Position numbers and translations under genes: made by a program | Shown here: piece by piece, positions 15,099-21,880 of the stretch | Layout of the letters: the number at the start of each line of letters is the position of its first letter | Numbering within the stretch: position 1 is the stretch's first letter | The notes under the pieces: model-generated | The model's input: the letters and a program-made list of their open reading frames with translations, nothing else | Database searches by the model: none | Told to the model about the DNA's origin: nothing | Source of the DNA: Parcubacteria group bacterium | GTDB taxonomy: Bacteria; Patescibacteriota; Minisyncoccia; Phycocordibacterales; GCA-002724975 | Assembly: GCA_002724975.1 (NCBI GenBank) | Contig: PBQF01000045.1 | Span: forward strand, 1 to 35,538 | Direction: 5' to 3' | Length of the DNA: 35,538 nt

Positions 15099-15533
15099 TA
15101 CGAATTCAATTTTATCTCCATCTTTTAAATAAACCATGGCCTTCTTTCCTCCTGCCTTCTTCCCTTTCTTCCCTCTGGTCATTACTGTCTTCCTTTTTAT
15201 ATCTGAAACATTTACCTTCAGGGGCTGGACTTTGTAATTGTTGACTACCGCTTTCTCTACTTCTTTTTTTGTGGCATTAGGATGAACATCAAAAGTATAA
15301 ACATTGCCCTCCTCGGCCAAGATAGTAGATTTCTCTGTAATCCTTGGACGGATAATCACACCCGAAAGGTCTGCACTGGAGCTAACTATAGATGTTTTCT
15401 CAGATACCTGTTTTTTTGGAACTGGCTTCTTGGTTTTAGCTTCCGGTGTAGTTTTTGGAACATCTTTAACAGGAGTAGTTTCTTCTACTTTCTTTTCTTC
15501 CTTTTTCTTTTTTCCAAATCCTAAAAATGACAT
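15096..15533 (-). CDS. rplW: Large-subunit ribosomal protein uL23 with a long N-terminal extension
   Basis: The L23 core begins near residue 58 (GVIIRPRITEKSTILAEEG) and ends with the Lys/Gly-rich loop RGKKGKKAGGKKAMVYL and DGDKIEF. Residues 1-55 are a Lys/Glu/Pro/Thr-rich, probably disordered extension starting MSFLGFGKKKKEEKK that most L23 proteins lack. L23 docks trigger factor at the tunnel exit, so the extension would be exposed there. It lies one base after rplD. Confidence 0.95.
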   Translation of the reverse strand: MSFLGFGKKKKEEKKVEETTPVKDVPKTTPEAKTKKPVPKKQVSEKTSIVSSSADLSGVIIRPRITEKSTILAEEGNVYTFDVHPNATKKEVEKAVVNNYKVQPLKVNVSDIKRKTVMTRGKKGKKAGGKKAMVYLKDGDKIEFV

Positions 15534-15534
15534 G

Positions 15535-16278
15535 TTACTTACTTATTTTCTTGCTTATTTTTTTAATTGCCTTGTTAGCCTTTTTGATTTTAGCTTCCTT
15601 AATTACTGCTTTTTTAGGAGTAACCTTATCTTCAATAAACTTCAATGAAGCTTCCGGATTTTCTATCAAAAGATACTTATAATTTAAAACACTAAGCGGA
15701 TTAAGGTTTCTGACTTCATCAACTTTAACATTTCCAAAATTATTAAAGCTTTTTGAAACATTTAAATCTTTACCATCTGTTGAAATCAAAATTGAATTCT
15801 TTCTTTTATTTAAAATTCTTTCATAACCTTTGATTTTTGAAAGTGAGCTTAAGATTTCTCTGGCTTCTTTTGTTTTCGGCCCATCAAAAGCAAGATTATT
15901 CACAAAAATTATTTCTCCGTCCTTGAGTTTTCTCGAAAGAACTATATAAAGGGCCTTGGTCTTCATTTTCTTGTTTATTTTCTTTGAAAAATCTCTTATA
16001 TTTCTTGGACCGTGGGCTACTCCTCCCGTTCTCCAAATCGGAGATCGTCTTGAACCATGTCTTGCCCTGCCAGTTCCTTTTTGCCTCCATGGCTTTGCCC
16101 CAGTGCCTCTCACTTCATCTCTTTCTTTAACATGGGCAACAGGTGTTCTCTTATTTGCCTCCATACCAACTACAACTTGATGGACTAAATCGGCATTCCA
16201 AGGAAGCTCAAAAATGTTTTTTGAGAGCTTGAGCGAACCGCTTTTCTTTCCTTTTTGGTCGTAAATTACAGCTTCCAT
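15535..16278 (-). CDS. rplD: Large-subunit ribosomal protein uL4
   Basis: The 247-residue protein has the tunnel-loop region KPWRQKGTGRARHGSRRSPIWRTGGVAHGP, the hallmark of L4, followed by the C-terminal globular domain. It ends in a Lys/Ala-rich tail (IKEAKIKKANKAIKKISKKISK-like). In gamma-proteobacteria L4 represses the S10 operon. No such site was recognised here. It lies 9 bases after rplC. Confidence 0.96.
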   Translation of the reverse strand: MEAVIYDQKGKKSGSLKLSKNIFELPWNADLVHQVVVGMEANKRTPVAHVKERDEVRGTGAKPWRQKGTGRARHGSRRSPIWRTGGVAHGPRNIRDFSKKINKKMKTKALYIVLSRKLKDGEIIFVNNLAFDGPKTKEAREILSSLSKIKGYERILNKRKNSILISTDGKDLNVSKSFNNFGNVKVDEVRNLNPLSVLNYKYLLIENPEASLKFIEDKVTPKKAVIKEAKIKKANKAIKKISKKISK

Positions 16279-16287
16279 AATTCTTAA

Positions 16288-16884
16288 TTAGCCTCTTACT
16301 TCAACCACTGTTCCCCTTCGACCTGGAATGGCCCCTGAAATATATAGGAGTCCGTTTTCCTTATCAACATTTAAAACTTTTAGATTCTTAACAGTTGTTT
16401 TGTCAAAACCCATTCTTCCAGCCATTCTTGTTCCTTTGAAGACTCTCTGCGGACCGGTTGCTCCGATTGAACCAGGTTGTCTTTCGGCATGTTTATTCCC
16501 GTGAGTCCTGTTTCCGCCCTTGAATCCATACCTCTTAACTCCCCCTTGAAAACCTTTTCCTTTTGAAACTGCACTAACTGAAACAGTATCGCCCTTTTCA
16601 AAGTTTGAGATATTAATATCGTCTCCGACTTTCACCTCCCCTGTATTATCCATTCTAAATTCCTTAATATGTTTGAAGTTCCCAAGCTTTTTCTGTGCCT
16701 TATTTAGATTTTTTTCCTTTGCTTCTCCCGTCCCTACTTGGACTGAAATATACCCATCTTTATCTTCTGTTTTTAAGGCTGTAATTTTAAGGGGGCTTGT
16801 TTTTAAGATTGTGGCAGGAAAAACACGGCCCTTTTCGTCAAAGATTTGCGTCATTTCTTGTTTTGTTCCTAGTGCAATTTTCAT
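16288..16884 (-). CDS. rplC: Large-subunit ribosomal protein uL3
   Basis: The 198-residue protein starts MKIALGTKQEMTQIF. It has SKGKGFQGGVKRYGFKGGNRTHGNKHAERQPGSIG and GRMG-type AGRMGFDKTTVKNLKVL landmarks of L3. It is somewhat short compared with the usual 205-210. It is the first gene of a transcript separate from rpsJ, which normally precedes it directly. Confidence 0.97.
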   Translation of the reverse strand: MKIALGTKQEMTQIFDEKGRVFPATILKTSPLKITALKTEDKDGYISVQVGTGEAKEKNLNKAQKKLGNFKHIKEFRMDNTGEVKVGDDINISNFEKGDTVSVSAVSKGKGFQGGVKRYGFKGGNRTHGNKHAERQPGSIGATGPQRVFKGTRMAGRMGFDKTTVKNLKVLNVDKENGLLYISGAIPGRRGTVVEVRG

Positions 16885-16913
16885 AAAAAAATTCCTGCAA
16901 CAGAAGCAGAATT
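16885..16913 (-). promoter_or_regulatory. Hairpin plus U run immediately before the rplC start (attenuator-like)
   Basis: On the minus strand AATTCTGC (16913-16906) pairs with GCAG and AATT (16898-16890, one bulged base) around a 7-base loop. The following run of seven T (16891-16885) directly abuts the ATG at 16884. It has the form of an intrinsic terminator, and no normal SD is present. Confidence 0.55.
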
Positions 16914-16962
16914 ACCTGATCCCATTGGTCCCTATGGGGACTTAGATAGACCTAAGGTCTAG
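16914..16962 (-). promoter_or_regulatory. Upstream part of the rplC leader, two small hairpins
   Basis: Between the promoter and the attenuator-like hairpin, AGACC pairs with GGTCT (3-base loop), and GTCCC pairs with GGGAC (loop CATA). With the last hairpin they make a structured leader of roughly 80 bases that could respond to a ribosomal protein. Confidence 0.4.
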
Positions 16963-16969
16963 CAAAGAT

Positions 16970-16997
16970 ATATTACCCATATTGAATAAAAATGCAA
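16970..16997 (-). promoter_or_regulatory. Promoter of the rplC-rplD-rplW-rplB transcript
   Basis: On the minus strand TTGCAT (16992-16997) and TAATAT (16970-16975) are 16 bases apart. It overlaps, in the opposite direction, the promoter of the ORFan at 17027. Confidence 0.6.
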
Positions 16998-17009
16998 ATG
17001 TCGTATATT
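16982..17009 (+). promoter_or_regulatory. Promoter of the ORFan between rplC and rpsJ
   Basis: TTGAAT (16982-16987) and TATATT (17004-17009) have a 16-base spacer. The two divergent promoters interlock here. Confidence 0.55.
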
Positions 17010-17026
17010 AGGTTAAGGAGGAAACT

Positions 17027-17299
17027 ATGCCTGACAAGAAAGGACTACTCGTAAACATGCTGCTACTAGTGGCAGCAATGATTTTTTTTTGGGTGACAGT
17101 AGTTGGATTCGAACCAACATCATTAGAAAGGCCCACCGGGCTAATGCGAAAAGCCCTCTGCCGTAATGCCGAGAACATTATGAAGATACTCTCTGGTAGT
17201 GAAGGTGTTGGAGTCGAGTCCGTGGCCATCACCCCTGACAAAGTCACCGGGCAGAATGGGACCGTAGTTCTCGCTGTGTCCTGTAGTATTCAGGACTAG
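17027..17299 (+). CDS. Small ORFan with N-terminal membrane or signal segment, antisense between rplC and rpsJ
   Basis: A 90-residue ORF with a strong SD (AAGGAGG, 5 bases before the ATG). The N-terminus MPDKKGLLVNMLLLVAAMIF is a signal-anchor-like segment. Residues 25-35 (TVVGFEPTSLE) are what the antisense of a tRNA T-arm encodes, and a perfect T-arm is found there. So either the ORF was built over a tRNA fragment or its middle is not truly selected as protein. The C-terminal half (ESVAITPDKVTGQNGTVVLA) looks more like protein. Own promoter and terminator. Function unknown. Confidence 0.55.
   Translation: MPDKKGLLVNMLLLVAAMIFFWVTVVGFEPTSLERPTGLMRKALCRNAENIMKILSGSEGVGVESVAITPDKVTGQNGTVVLAVSCSIQD
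17091..17118 (-). other. tRNA T-arm-like fragment
   Basis: On the minus strand GTTGGTTCGAATCCAAC (17118-17102) forms a perfect 5-bp T-arm with a TTCGAAT loop. An acceptor-like TACTGTCACCCA follows. No matching 5' acceptor strand or normal anticodon arm is found upstream, so this is a fragment, not a working tRNA. 3' halves of tRNA genes are common attachment sites of integrases, but no integrase is seen here. Confidence 0.4.
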
Positions 17300-17366
17300 C
17301 CAACATCAAGTCGACGACGTGAAGAACAGTAATTGCTGACGCACGTTGTTGGCTTTTACTTTTTAT
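17300..17366 (+). terminator. Terminator of the ORFan
   Basis: GCCAACA right after the stop codon pairs with TGTTGGC at about 17349-17355, with an inner ACGTG/CACGT pair and a long loop. It is followed by TTTTACTTTTT. This is a long-armed terminator. Confidence 0.6.
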
Positions 17367-17383
17367 ATAAGGACACTAAACTA

Positions 17384-17403
17384 CTACAGTTAACTGTAGT
17401 ACC
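17384..17403. repeat. Perfect 20-bp palindrome
   Basis: TACTACAGTTAACTGTAGTA reads the same on both strands. It lies between the ORFan terminator and the rpsJ terminator. It could be a dimeric repressor operator, a recombination site or a scar. Confidence 0.6.
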
Positions 17404-17423
17404 ATAATCAATCGTAAGAGAAA

Positions 17424-17457
17424 CAAAAAACCAGCTAAAGCCGGTTTTTTGTTTTAA
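17424..17457. terminator. Bidirectional terminator downstream of rpsJ
   Basis: A stem of about 14 bp (17424-17437 with 17442-17455) has A runs on one side and T runs on the other, so it can act on both strands. It separates tuf-rpsJ from rplC and the rest. Confidence 0.8.
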
Positions 17458-17479
17458 TCTTTTTAATTCTCAGTAGTTC

Positions 17480-17890
17480 TTATATCATCTTCACATCAAT
17501 CGAGACTCCTGACGGAAGTGAAATGTTTGTTAATGCCTCAATTACCTTTGGCGACGGGTTCAGAATATCAATCAATCGTTTGTGGACTCTCATCTCATAC
17601 TGTTCTCGCGAATTCTTGTAGATGAAAGAAGAGCGATTAACTGTATATTTGTCTTTTTCCGTCGGTAATGGCACGGGGCCTAAGATTTTTGCATCAAATC
17701 TTATAGCCGTGTCAATAATTTGTTTTACAGAAACATCAAGAATCTTATTTTCATAAGCTTTAACTCGAATCCTAAGCTTCGAAATGCCTTCCGGCACTTT
17801 AGCTCCGGACACTTTTTTTGTAGTTGTCTTTTTGGCTTTTGTCGCCCCAGGCTTGGCCTTGGGCTTGGCCTTTTTTGATACTTCCGGCAT
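17480..17890 (-). CDS. rpsJ: Small-subunit ribosomal protein uS10 with N-terminal extension
   Basis: The S10 core (LRIRVKAYENKILDVSVKQIIDTA, GPVPLPTEKDKYTVNRSSFIYKNSREQYEMRVHKRLIDI) begins near residue 38. Residues 1-37 are a Lys/Ala/Pro/Thr-rich extension not found in typical 102-residue S10. S10 also partners with NusB in transcription antitermination. It follows tuf by 22 bases and is cut off from the rest of the S10 operon by a terminator. Confidence 0.96.
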   Translation of the reverse strand: MPEVSKKAKPKAKPGATKAKKTTTKKVSGAKVPEGISKLRIRVKAYENKILDVSVKQIIDTAIRFDAKILGPVPLPTEKDKYTVNRSSFIYKNSREQYEMRVHKRLIDILNPSPKVIEALTNISLPSGVSIDVKMI

Positions 17891-17912
17891 TTTTTCTAAG
17901 AACTAAATTTGT

Positions 17913-19103
17913 TTAAGCAACAACTTTTGTCACAACTCCAGCACCAACGGTTTTACCTCCCTCTCGAACAGCAAACCTCTGCTTTTCTTCAAGAGCAATT
18001 GGGGAAACAAGCTTTACCTTAAAAGTGATTGTATCTCCCGGCATAACCATTTCAGTTCCTTCGGCAAGAGTAACCTCGCCTGTCACGTCAGTTGTCCTAA
18101 TGTAGAACTGTGGCTTGTAGCCAGTGAAGAACGGAGTATGTCGTCCACCTTCCTCTTTCTTCAGAACATAAACTTCTGCTTCAAATTCTGTATGAGGAGT
18201 AACACTTCCAATGGCAGCAAGAACCTGCCCACGAGTTATATCTTCCTTCTTTGTTCCTCGAAGCAAGATTCCAGCGTTGTCCCCAGCAATACCTTCTTGA
18301 AGTTGCTTGTTAAACATCTCAACTCCAGTAACAGTAGTTTTGGTTGTATCTTTAATTCCAACAATTTCAATCTCTTCTCCTACTTTAACCTTTCCTCTTT
18401 CAATTCTTCCTGTAACAACCGTTCCTCTTCCTTCAATTGAGAAGATGTCCTCAACCGGCATAAGAAATGGCTTTTCGGTATCTCTTACGGGAACTGGAAT
18501 GTACTCGTCAAGAGCAGTTGTAAGTTCAAGAACTTTTTTAACCCACTCGTCTTCAGCACTTGTGGCTTCAGAAGCTTTTAAAGCTGAACCTCTAATAATA
18601 GGAGCTTTATCCCCGTCGAATTCATATTTGTTCAAAAGATCTCTAACCTCTTCCTCAACCAAATCAATCAAATCCTTGTCTTCAACTTGATCTACTTTGT
18701 TCAAGAAAACAATAATTTTAGGAACACCAACCTGCTTTGCAAGCAAGATGTGCTCTCTAGTTTGTGGCATAACACCATCTGATGCAGCAACCACTAGGAT
18801 TGCACCATCCATCTGGGCAGCACCGGTAATCATATTCTTGATATAATCGGCGTGTCCAGGAGCATCAATGTGGGCATAGTGCCTATTTGGTGTCTCATAC
18901 TCATTATGAGACAAAGCAATGGTAATACCCCTCTCTTTTTCTTCGGGGGCATTGTCAATCTCATCAACCTTTCTCATCTTAACAATTGAACCAGTTAAGT
19001 TGAGTGAGTTGAGGATTGCAGCTGTAAGTGTGGTCTTACCATGGTCAACATGGCCGATAGTTCCAACATTGACGTGGGGTTTTGACCTGTCAAATTCTGC
19101 CAT
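17913..19103 (-). CDS. tuf: Elongation factor Tu
   Basis: The GTPase delivering aminoacyl-tRNA. The 396-residue protein has G1 GHVDHGKT at 17-24, switch I RGITI near 59, G3 DAPGH at 80-84 and G4 NKVD at 135-138. Domain 2 and 3 landmarks are [13 protein letters not shown] and [15 protein letters not shown] near the end. The length is standard. It has no SD. A leader of about 205 bases with three stems precedes it, with its own promoter. Confidence 0.98.
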   Translation of the reverse strand: MAEFDRSKPHVNVGTIGHVDHGKTTLTAAILNSLNLTGSIVKMRKVDEIDNAPEEKERGITIALSHNEYETPNRHYAHIDAPGHADYIKNMITGAAQMDGAILVVAASDGVMPQTREHILLAKQVGVPKIIVFLNKVDQVEDKDLIDLVEEEVRDLLNKYEFDGDKAPIIRGSALKASEATSAEDEWVKKVLELTTALDEYIPVPVRDTEKPFLMPVEDIFSIEGRGTVVTGRIERGKVKVGEEIEIVGIKDTTKTTVTGVEMFNKQLQEGIAGDNAGILLRGTKKEDITRGQVLAAIGSVTPHTEFEAEVYVLKKEEGGRHTPFFTGYKPQFYIRTTDVTGEVTLAEGTEMVMPGDTITFKVKLVSPIALEEKQRFAVREGGKTVGAGVVTKVVA

Positions 19104-19120
19104 AATCGTAATTTTTAGTA

Positions 19121-19310
19121 GTCAGATTCAGGTTCACGAGAACCTTTATCTAAATCTGACCGCTATTAATAATTAACTTCTAACTAATAATTCTTGTCAG
19201 GTAGTGAAATTTTCAACTGCGCCAGGGGCACGGTCTGAAGAACAGTTGGAAATTCTACTATCCTAATCTCACACGTGAATACACAAAAAAAATAACGCAT
19301 CTGCGTGTGA
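19121..19310 (-). promoter_or_regulatory. Structured 5' leader of tuf
   Basis: Three stems are visible in the minus-strand leader. The 5' stem pairs 19304-19310 with 19269-19275 (7 bp). A long central stem pairs 19243-19260 with 19202-19219 (16 of 18 positions, 23-base loop). A nested stem near the start codon pairs 19153-19160 with 19121-19128 around an inner GGTTC/GAACC hairpin. The last stem ends 17 bases before the ATG. No known riboswitch was recognised. Autogenous control by EF-Tu or a ribosomal protein is possible. Confidence 0.5.
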
Positions 19311-19314
19311 AAGA

Positions 19315-19342
19315 ATAATAACAGAAAGGTAAAAATAGTCAA
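19315..19342 (-). promoter_or_regulatory. tuf promoter
   Basis: On the minus strand TTGACT (19337-19342) and TATTAT (19315-19320) are spaced 16 bases apart. The -35 box directly abuts the terminator hairpin of the upstream ORFan. Confidence 0.65.
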
Positions 19343-19373
19343 CGCCTGTGTGAGTCATAAACTCACACAGGCG
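19343..19373 (-). terminator. 13-bp terminator hairpin of the ORFan upstream of tuf
   Basis: CGCCTGTGTGAGT and ACTCACACAGGCG (19343-19355 and 19361-19373) form a perfect 13-bp stem with a 5-base loop. A T-rich stretch follows on the minus strand. Confidence 0.75.
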
Positions 19374-19397
19374 CTTAACAACTTCCATCAGGTATTG

Positions 19398-19775
19398 TCA
19401 GATTGTAATTCTCAGATGTTTGAGATTGGGAACTTCGTGCACGAGAGCAATCTTCCACCCTTTGGTGAGAGCTAGAAATTCATCATCTCTGTTTTCTGAA
19501 ACCGAGGCATTGAACCCCATCTTAATCGGAGTTCTCCCATTCGGATTCCCGAGTCTGATTATGTAGCAACCAGCTTCGTAGGAGCCGAAAATCTGTCCGA
19601 GAACACCCTGGCTTCGGCTACCGATGTCCAAAGTATCCGTGTTAATCTTTGAACGCCAATCCGAATCCGGACACAACAAGTCGAGCTCACGAATTCCCGC
19701 CATGATGCGACCACCAACATGAAAGACCTTCCGGATATCTTTCGCGAAAGATGGGTCTAGTGTCATCTGATGCAT
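19398..19775 (-). CDS. ORFan protein of 125 residues upstream of tuf
   Basis: A soluble, mixed alpha/beta-like protein (MHQMTLDPSFAKDIRKVFHV at the start, ending HEVPNLKHLRITI) with no recognised domain, signal peptide or membrane segment. AAGGGG about 11 bases before the ATG may be its SD. GC is visibly higher than in tuf. Terminators on both sides and a TTGATA box upstream suggest its own transcript. It resembles in build the other small inserted genes of this window, though it lies in the same direction as its neighbours. Function unknown. Confidence 0.65.
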   Translation of the reverse strand: MHQMTLDPSFAKDIRKVFHVGGRIMAGIRELDLLCPDSDWRSKINTDTLDIGSRSQGVLGQIFGSYEAGCYIIRLGNPNGRTPIKMGFNASVSENRDDEFLALTKGWKIALVHEVPNLKHLRITI

Positions 19776-19846
19776 TAAAGCAGCCCCTTAACTAGAAAGT
19801 TTACGAAAAGAACTTTTATCAACAGTGATTCTATCACATTAACCAA

Positions 19847-19875
19847 AAACCCCCGCTTTCGCGGGGATTTTTAAT
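19847..19875 (-). terminator. Terminator of the TM-helix channel-like gene
   Basis: CCCCCGC and GCGGGGA-type arms around TTTC make a short GC-rich stem between the 19909 gene and the ORFan. A T run follows on the minus strand (GGGGGTTTTTGG). Confidence 0.7.
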
Positions 19876-19908
19876 TGCTTGAAATATCTAGACTAAACTA
19901 CGCCCAGA

Positions 19909-20595
19909 CTAATCTCTGGAAACTTCTCTTCGCATTCGTTCAATGTAACGAGCAGCTGCGTCCTGTCCTCCAAGACCGAATGACAGTCCTACCCCCAGTG
20001 AAAGGGCTAGAACAATTCCGGTGAAGAGTGTTTGAACAAAAGCTGAAGCAACACCAAGTTGGAAAAGAGCCGCAAGAACGGCAAAAATCCAAATAGCCCA
20101 TTTTGAAACTGCTCCCAAGAAATTTGCTGAACTCATGTGTGCAGCCTTAGCTGCTCCAACAACTGCGTGTTGGACTGCTTCTGCCAAAACGGCTGAAACA
20201 AGAAGAATAAGGACAGCAACGAAGACCTGAGGCAAGAACGATAGAACTACCGACTGCAGGAACACGTTTACTTGTGAAAGTCCCAAGACATCAAGAGCTG
20301 CTACAAGGAAGACAACGACGATGAACCATTTTATGATTCCACCGATGAACCTTCCTACATCGAGCTTGTAACCAGCTCTCTGTACTGCGCCTTCAAATCC
20401 AGCACTTCTTAAAGCATTGTCCACTTTCAGGGAGCGAACGATTTGAGCTACGGCTCTACCAAACAGAGACCCTACTAACCAGCCAATGATGAAAATCACC
20501 AAGGCAATTACGAGCTCTGGAAGGAAGCCAATAACTCCTGCCCACAAATCCTGAAAGGATGCGGTCAATACTTCACTATAATCGTTAATTGTCAT
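19909..20595 (-). CDS. Conserved TM-helix membrane protein (mechanosensitive-channel-like)
   Basis: The 228-residue hydrophobic protein has about five membrane helices. It carries the repeated TM_helix pattern (PELVIALVIFIIGWLVGSLFGR near 26-47, and LALSLGVGLSFGLGGQDAAARYIER near the end) seen in proteins related to small-conductance channels. It lacks the MscS beta domain. It probably sits in the cytoplasmic membrane as an ion channel or osmotic regulator. TACACT at 20604-20609 lies 8 bases before the ATG, suggesting a leaderless mRNA. Confidence 0.8.
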   Translation of the reverse strand: MTINDYSEVLTASFQDLWAGVIGFLPELVIALVIFIIGWLVGSLFGRAVAQIVRSLKVDNALRSAGFEGAVQRAGYKLDVGRFIGGIIKWFIVVVFLVAALDVLGLSQVNVFLQSVVLSFLPQVFVAVLILLVSAVLAEAVQHAVVGAAKAAHMSSANFLGAVSKWAIWIFAVLAALFQLGVASAFVQTLFTGIVLALSLGVGLSFGLGGQDAAARYIERMRREVSRD

Positions 20596-20603
20596 ACTTA
20601 TAT

Positions 20604-20609
20604 AGTGTA
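20604..20609 (-). promoter_or_regulatory. -10 box (TACACT) near the ATG of the TM-helix gene
   Basis: It ends 8 bases before the start codon at 20595. TATATA overlapping it is an alternative. Confidence 0.35.
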
Positions 20610-20741
20610 TTTAAACACGGTTACAGCAAACGCCGACCTAATTGCGCATGCTGAATAACTTATAATTTGTAAATAAATAATATCACCAAACGCAAATGGC
20701 TCATTGGCAAGTTGTGGAAAAGTTTTTTTAGGTGAAATAGC

Positions 20742-21368
20742 TTAAACCCCCAGTTTATTGACTATTTTTTGATGAGGATAGTCCAAAACATCACGTATTA
20801 GCTTATCGTAGACGTTCATTCTGTATTCAAATTCCGATGTATCAAAGACTGCGTATGATAATTCCCTACCTACCTCCGATTCAAGGGCCGATACAGCCCT
20901 GTCAATAGAGCTATTATTTATACGATCTCCTACAATTAACAAATCGAGGACAGAATCCCATTCTTGAATAAAGACCCCAGAAACAATTAAGAGTCGTAAA
21001 CTACTTGCACCTTTAAAACGCCTTTCCAATTCCCTAGAAGTAAATGGTGGAATTTTAATGAGAAGGTTTTGTAGAGCAGAAAGATAATGAAAATCTTTAT
21101 TTAAAATGTATCCTTGGCACTTTTTGTTCTTAAGCTTCCTTTTTTTACCTCTGCCTGTTTCTACCTTTTGAAAATAGGCTTTCTTTTTAATAAACTCAGC
21201 CCTTTCAAGATCGGAAATCTCCTTTCTAATTGAGTCTTTTGAAGATTTAACTTTTTTTGAGATTTCATCAAGATTGTGTGGTGTATCAGCGTTAAAAAGA
21301 AATAGTCTCATAATCTTCACAATGGAAGAGCTCCCAAACAGTTTCCCTAAGACGTCTATTTTGGTCAT
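20742..21368 (-). CDS. Winged-helix DNA-binding protein with nucleotidyltransferase-like C-terminal domain
   Basis: Residues 1-100 look like an ArsR-type winged helix (SSSIVKIMRLFLFNADTPHNLDEISKKVKSS-type start, DSIRKEISDLERAEFIKK recognition region) followed by a basic wing (GRGKKRKLKNKK). Residues about 120-195 (LRLLIVSGVFIQEWDSVLDLLIVGD, ELSYAVFDTSEFEYRMN) resemble MNT-like nucleotidyltransferase domains, though the catalytic GSxxxxxxD pattern is not clear and may be degenerate. It is probably a transcription regulator. TAATAT 6 bases before the ATG suggests a leaderless transcript. Confidence 0.75.
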   Translation of the reverse strand: MTKIDVLGKLFGSSSIVKIMRLFLFNADTPHNLDEISKKVKSSKDSIRKEISDLERAEFIKKKAYFQKVETGRGKKRKLKNKKCQGYILNKDFHYLSALQNLLIKIPPFTSRELERRFKGASSLRLLIVSGVFIQEWDSVLDLLIVGDRINNSSIDRAVSALESEVGRELSYAVFDTSEFEYRMNVYDKLIRDVLDYPHQKIVNKLGV

Positions 21369-21374
21369 GCAAAC

Positions 21375-21396
21375 ATATTACCACCAAATCCCAATC
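21375..21396 (-). promoter_or_regulatory. Promoter of the winged-helix gene
   Basis: TAATAT (21375-21380) with a weak TTGTTT 16 bases upstream. It ends 6 bases before the ATG. The -35 lies close to the rplL terminator. Confidence 0.45.
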
Positions 21397-21400
21397 AAAC

Positions 21401-21429
21401 AAAAAACCCTGCCAATCGCAGAGTTTTTT
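21401..21429 (-). terminator. Terminator of rplJ-rplL
   Basis: A 12-position stem (21401-21412 with 21418-21429) has A/T runs on both outer sides and can act on both strands. Confidence 0.85.
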
Positions 21430-21444
21430 GCTATTTCGGCTATT

Positions 21445-21855
21445 TTATTTGAATTCAACTTGACCTCCAGCCTCTTCAATTGCCTTCTTAAGATCTTCGG
21501 CTTCTTCTTTTTTCATTCCTTCTTTTAGAACAGACGGAGCATCGTCAACTAGGTCTTTCGCTTCTTTCAGGCCAAGACCAAGTGCTGCCTTAACTGCTTT
21601 AATAACTCCTATTTTTGAGTCACCTCCAGATTTAAGCTCAACAGTGAAAGTACTTTGCTCTTCGACACCTGCATCACCTCCATCATTGGCAGAACTGGCA
21701 ACTGCAACAGCTTGGGCAGAGACCCCAAACTTCTTTTCAAGAAATTTTACTAGAGAATTAAGTTCCATTACAGACATTTTTTCAATCTTTTCTACAAGAT
21801 CTTTGAATTCTTTGGGAACTTCAACCTCAACTTCTTTTTTTTCTTCTTCAGACAT
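21445..21855 (-). CDS. rplL: Large-subunit ribosomal protein bL12 (L7/L12 stalk)
   Basis: The 136-residue acidic protein has the N-terminal dimerisation region ([25 protein letters not shown]), an Ala/Gly hinge and the C-domain ([56 protein letters not shown]). The N-terminus is about 15 residues longer ([16 protein letters not shown]). It forms the factor-recruiting stalk with L10. It lies 25 bases after rplJ. Confidence 0.97.
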   Translation of the reverse strand: MSEEEKKEVEVEVPKEFKDLVEKIEKMSVMELNSLVKFLEKKFGVSAQAVAVASSANDGGDAGVEEQSTFTVELKSGGDSKIGVIKAVKAALGLGLKEAKDLVDDAPSVLKEGMKKEEAEDLKKAIEEAGGQVEFK

Positions 21856-21880
21856 AATTTTAATTAATTTACTTCTAATT

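Noticed and set aside
17080-17170. Complete tRNA gene on the minus strand
   Set aside because: Only the T-arm and part of an acceptor strand are present. No 5' acceptor partner or proper anticodon arm was found.
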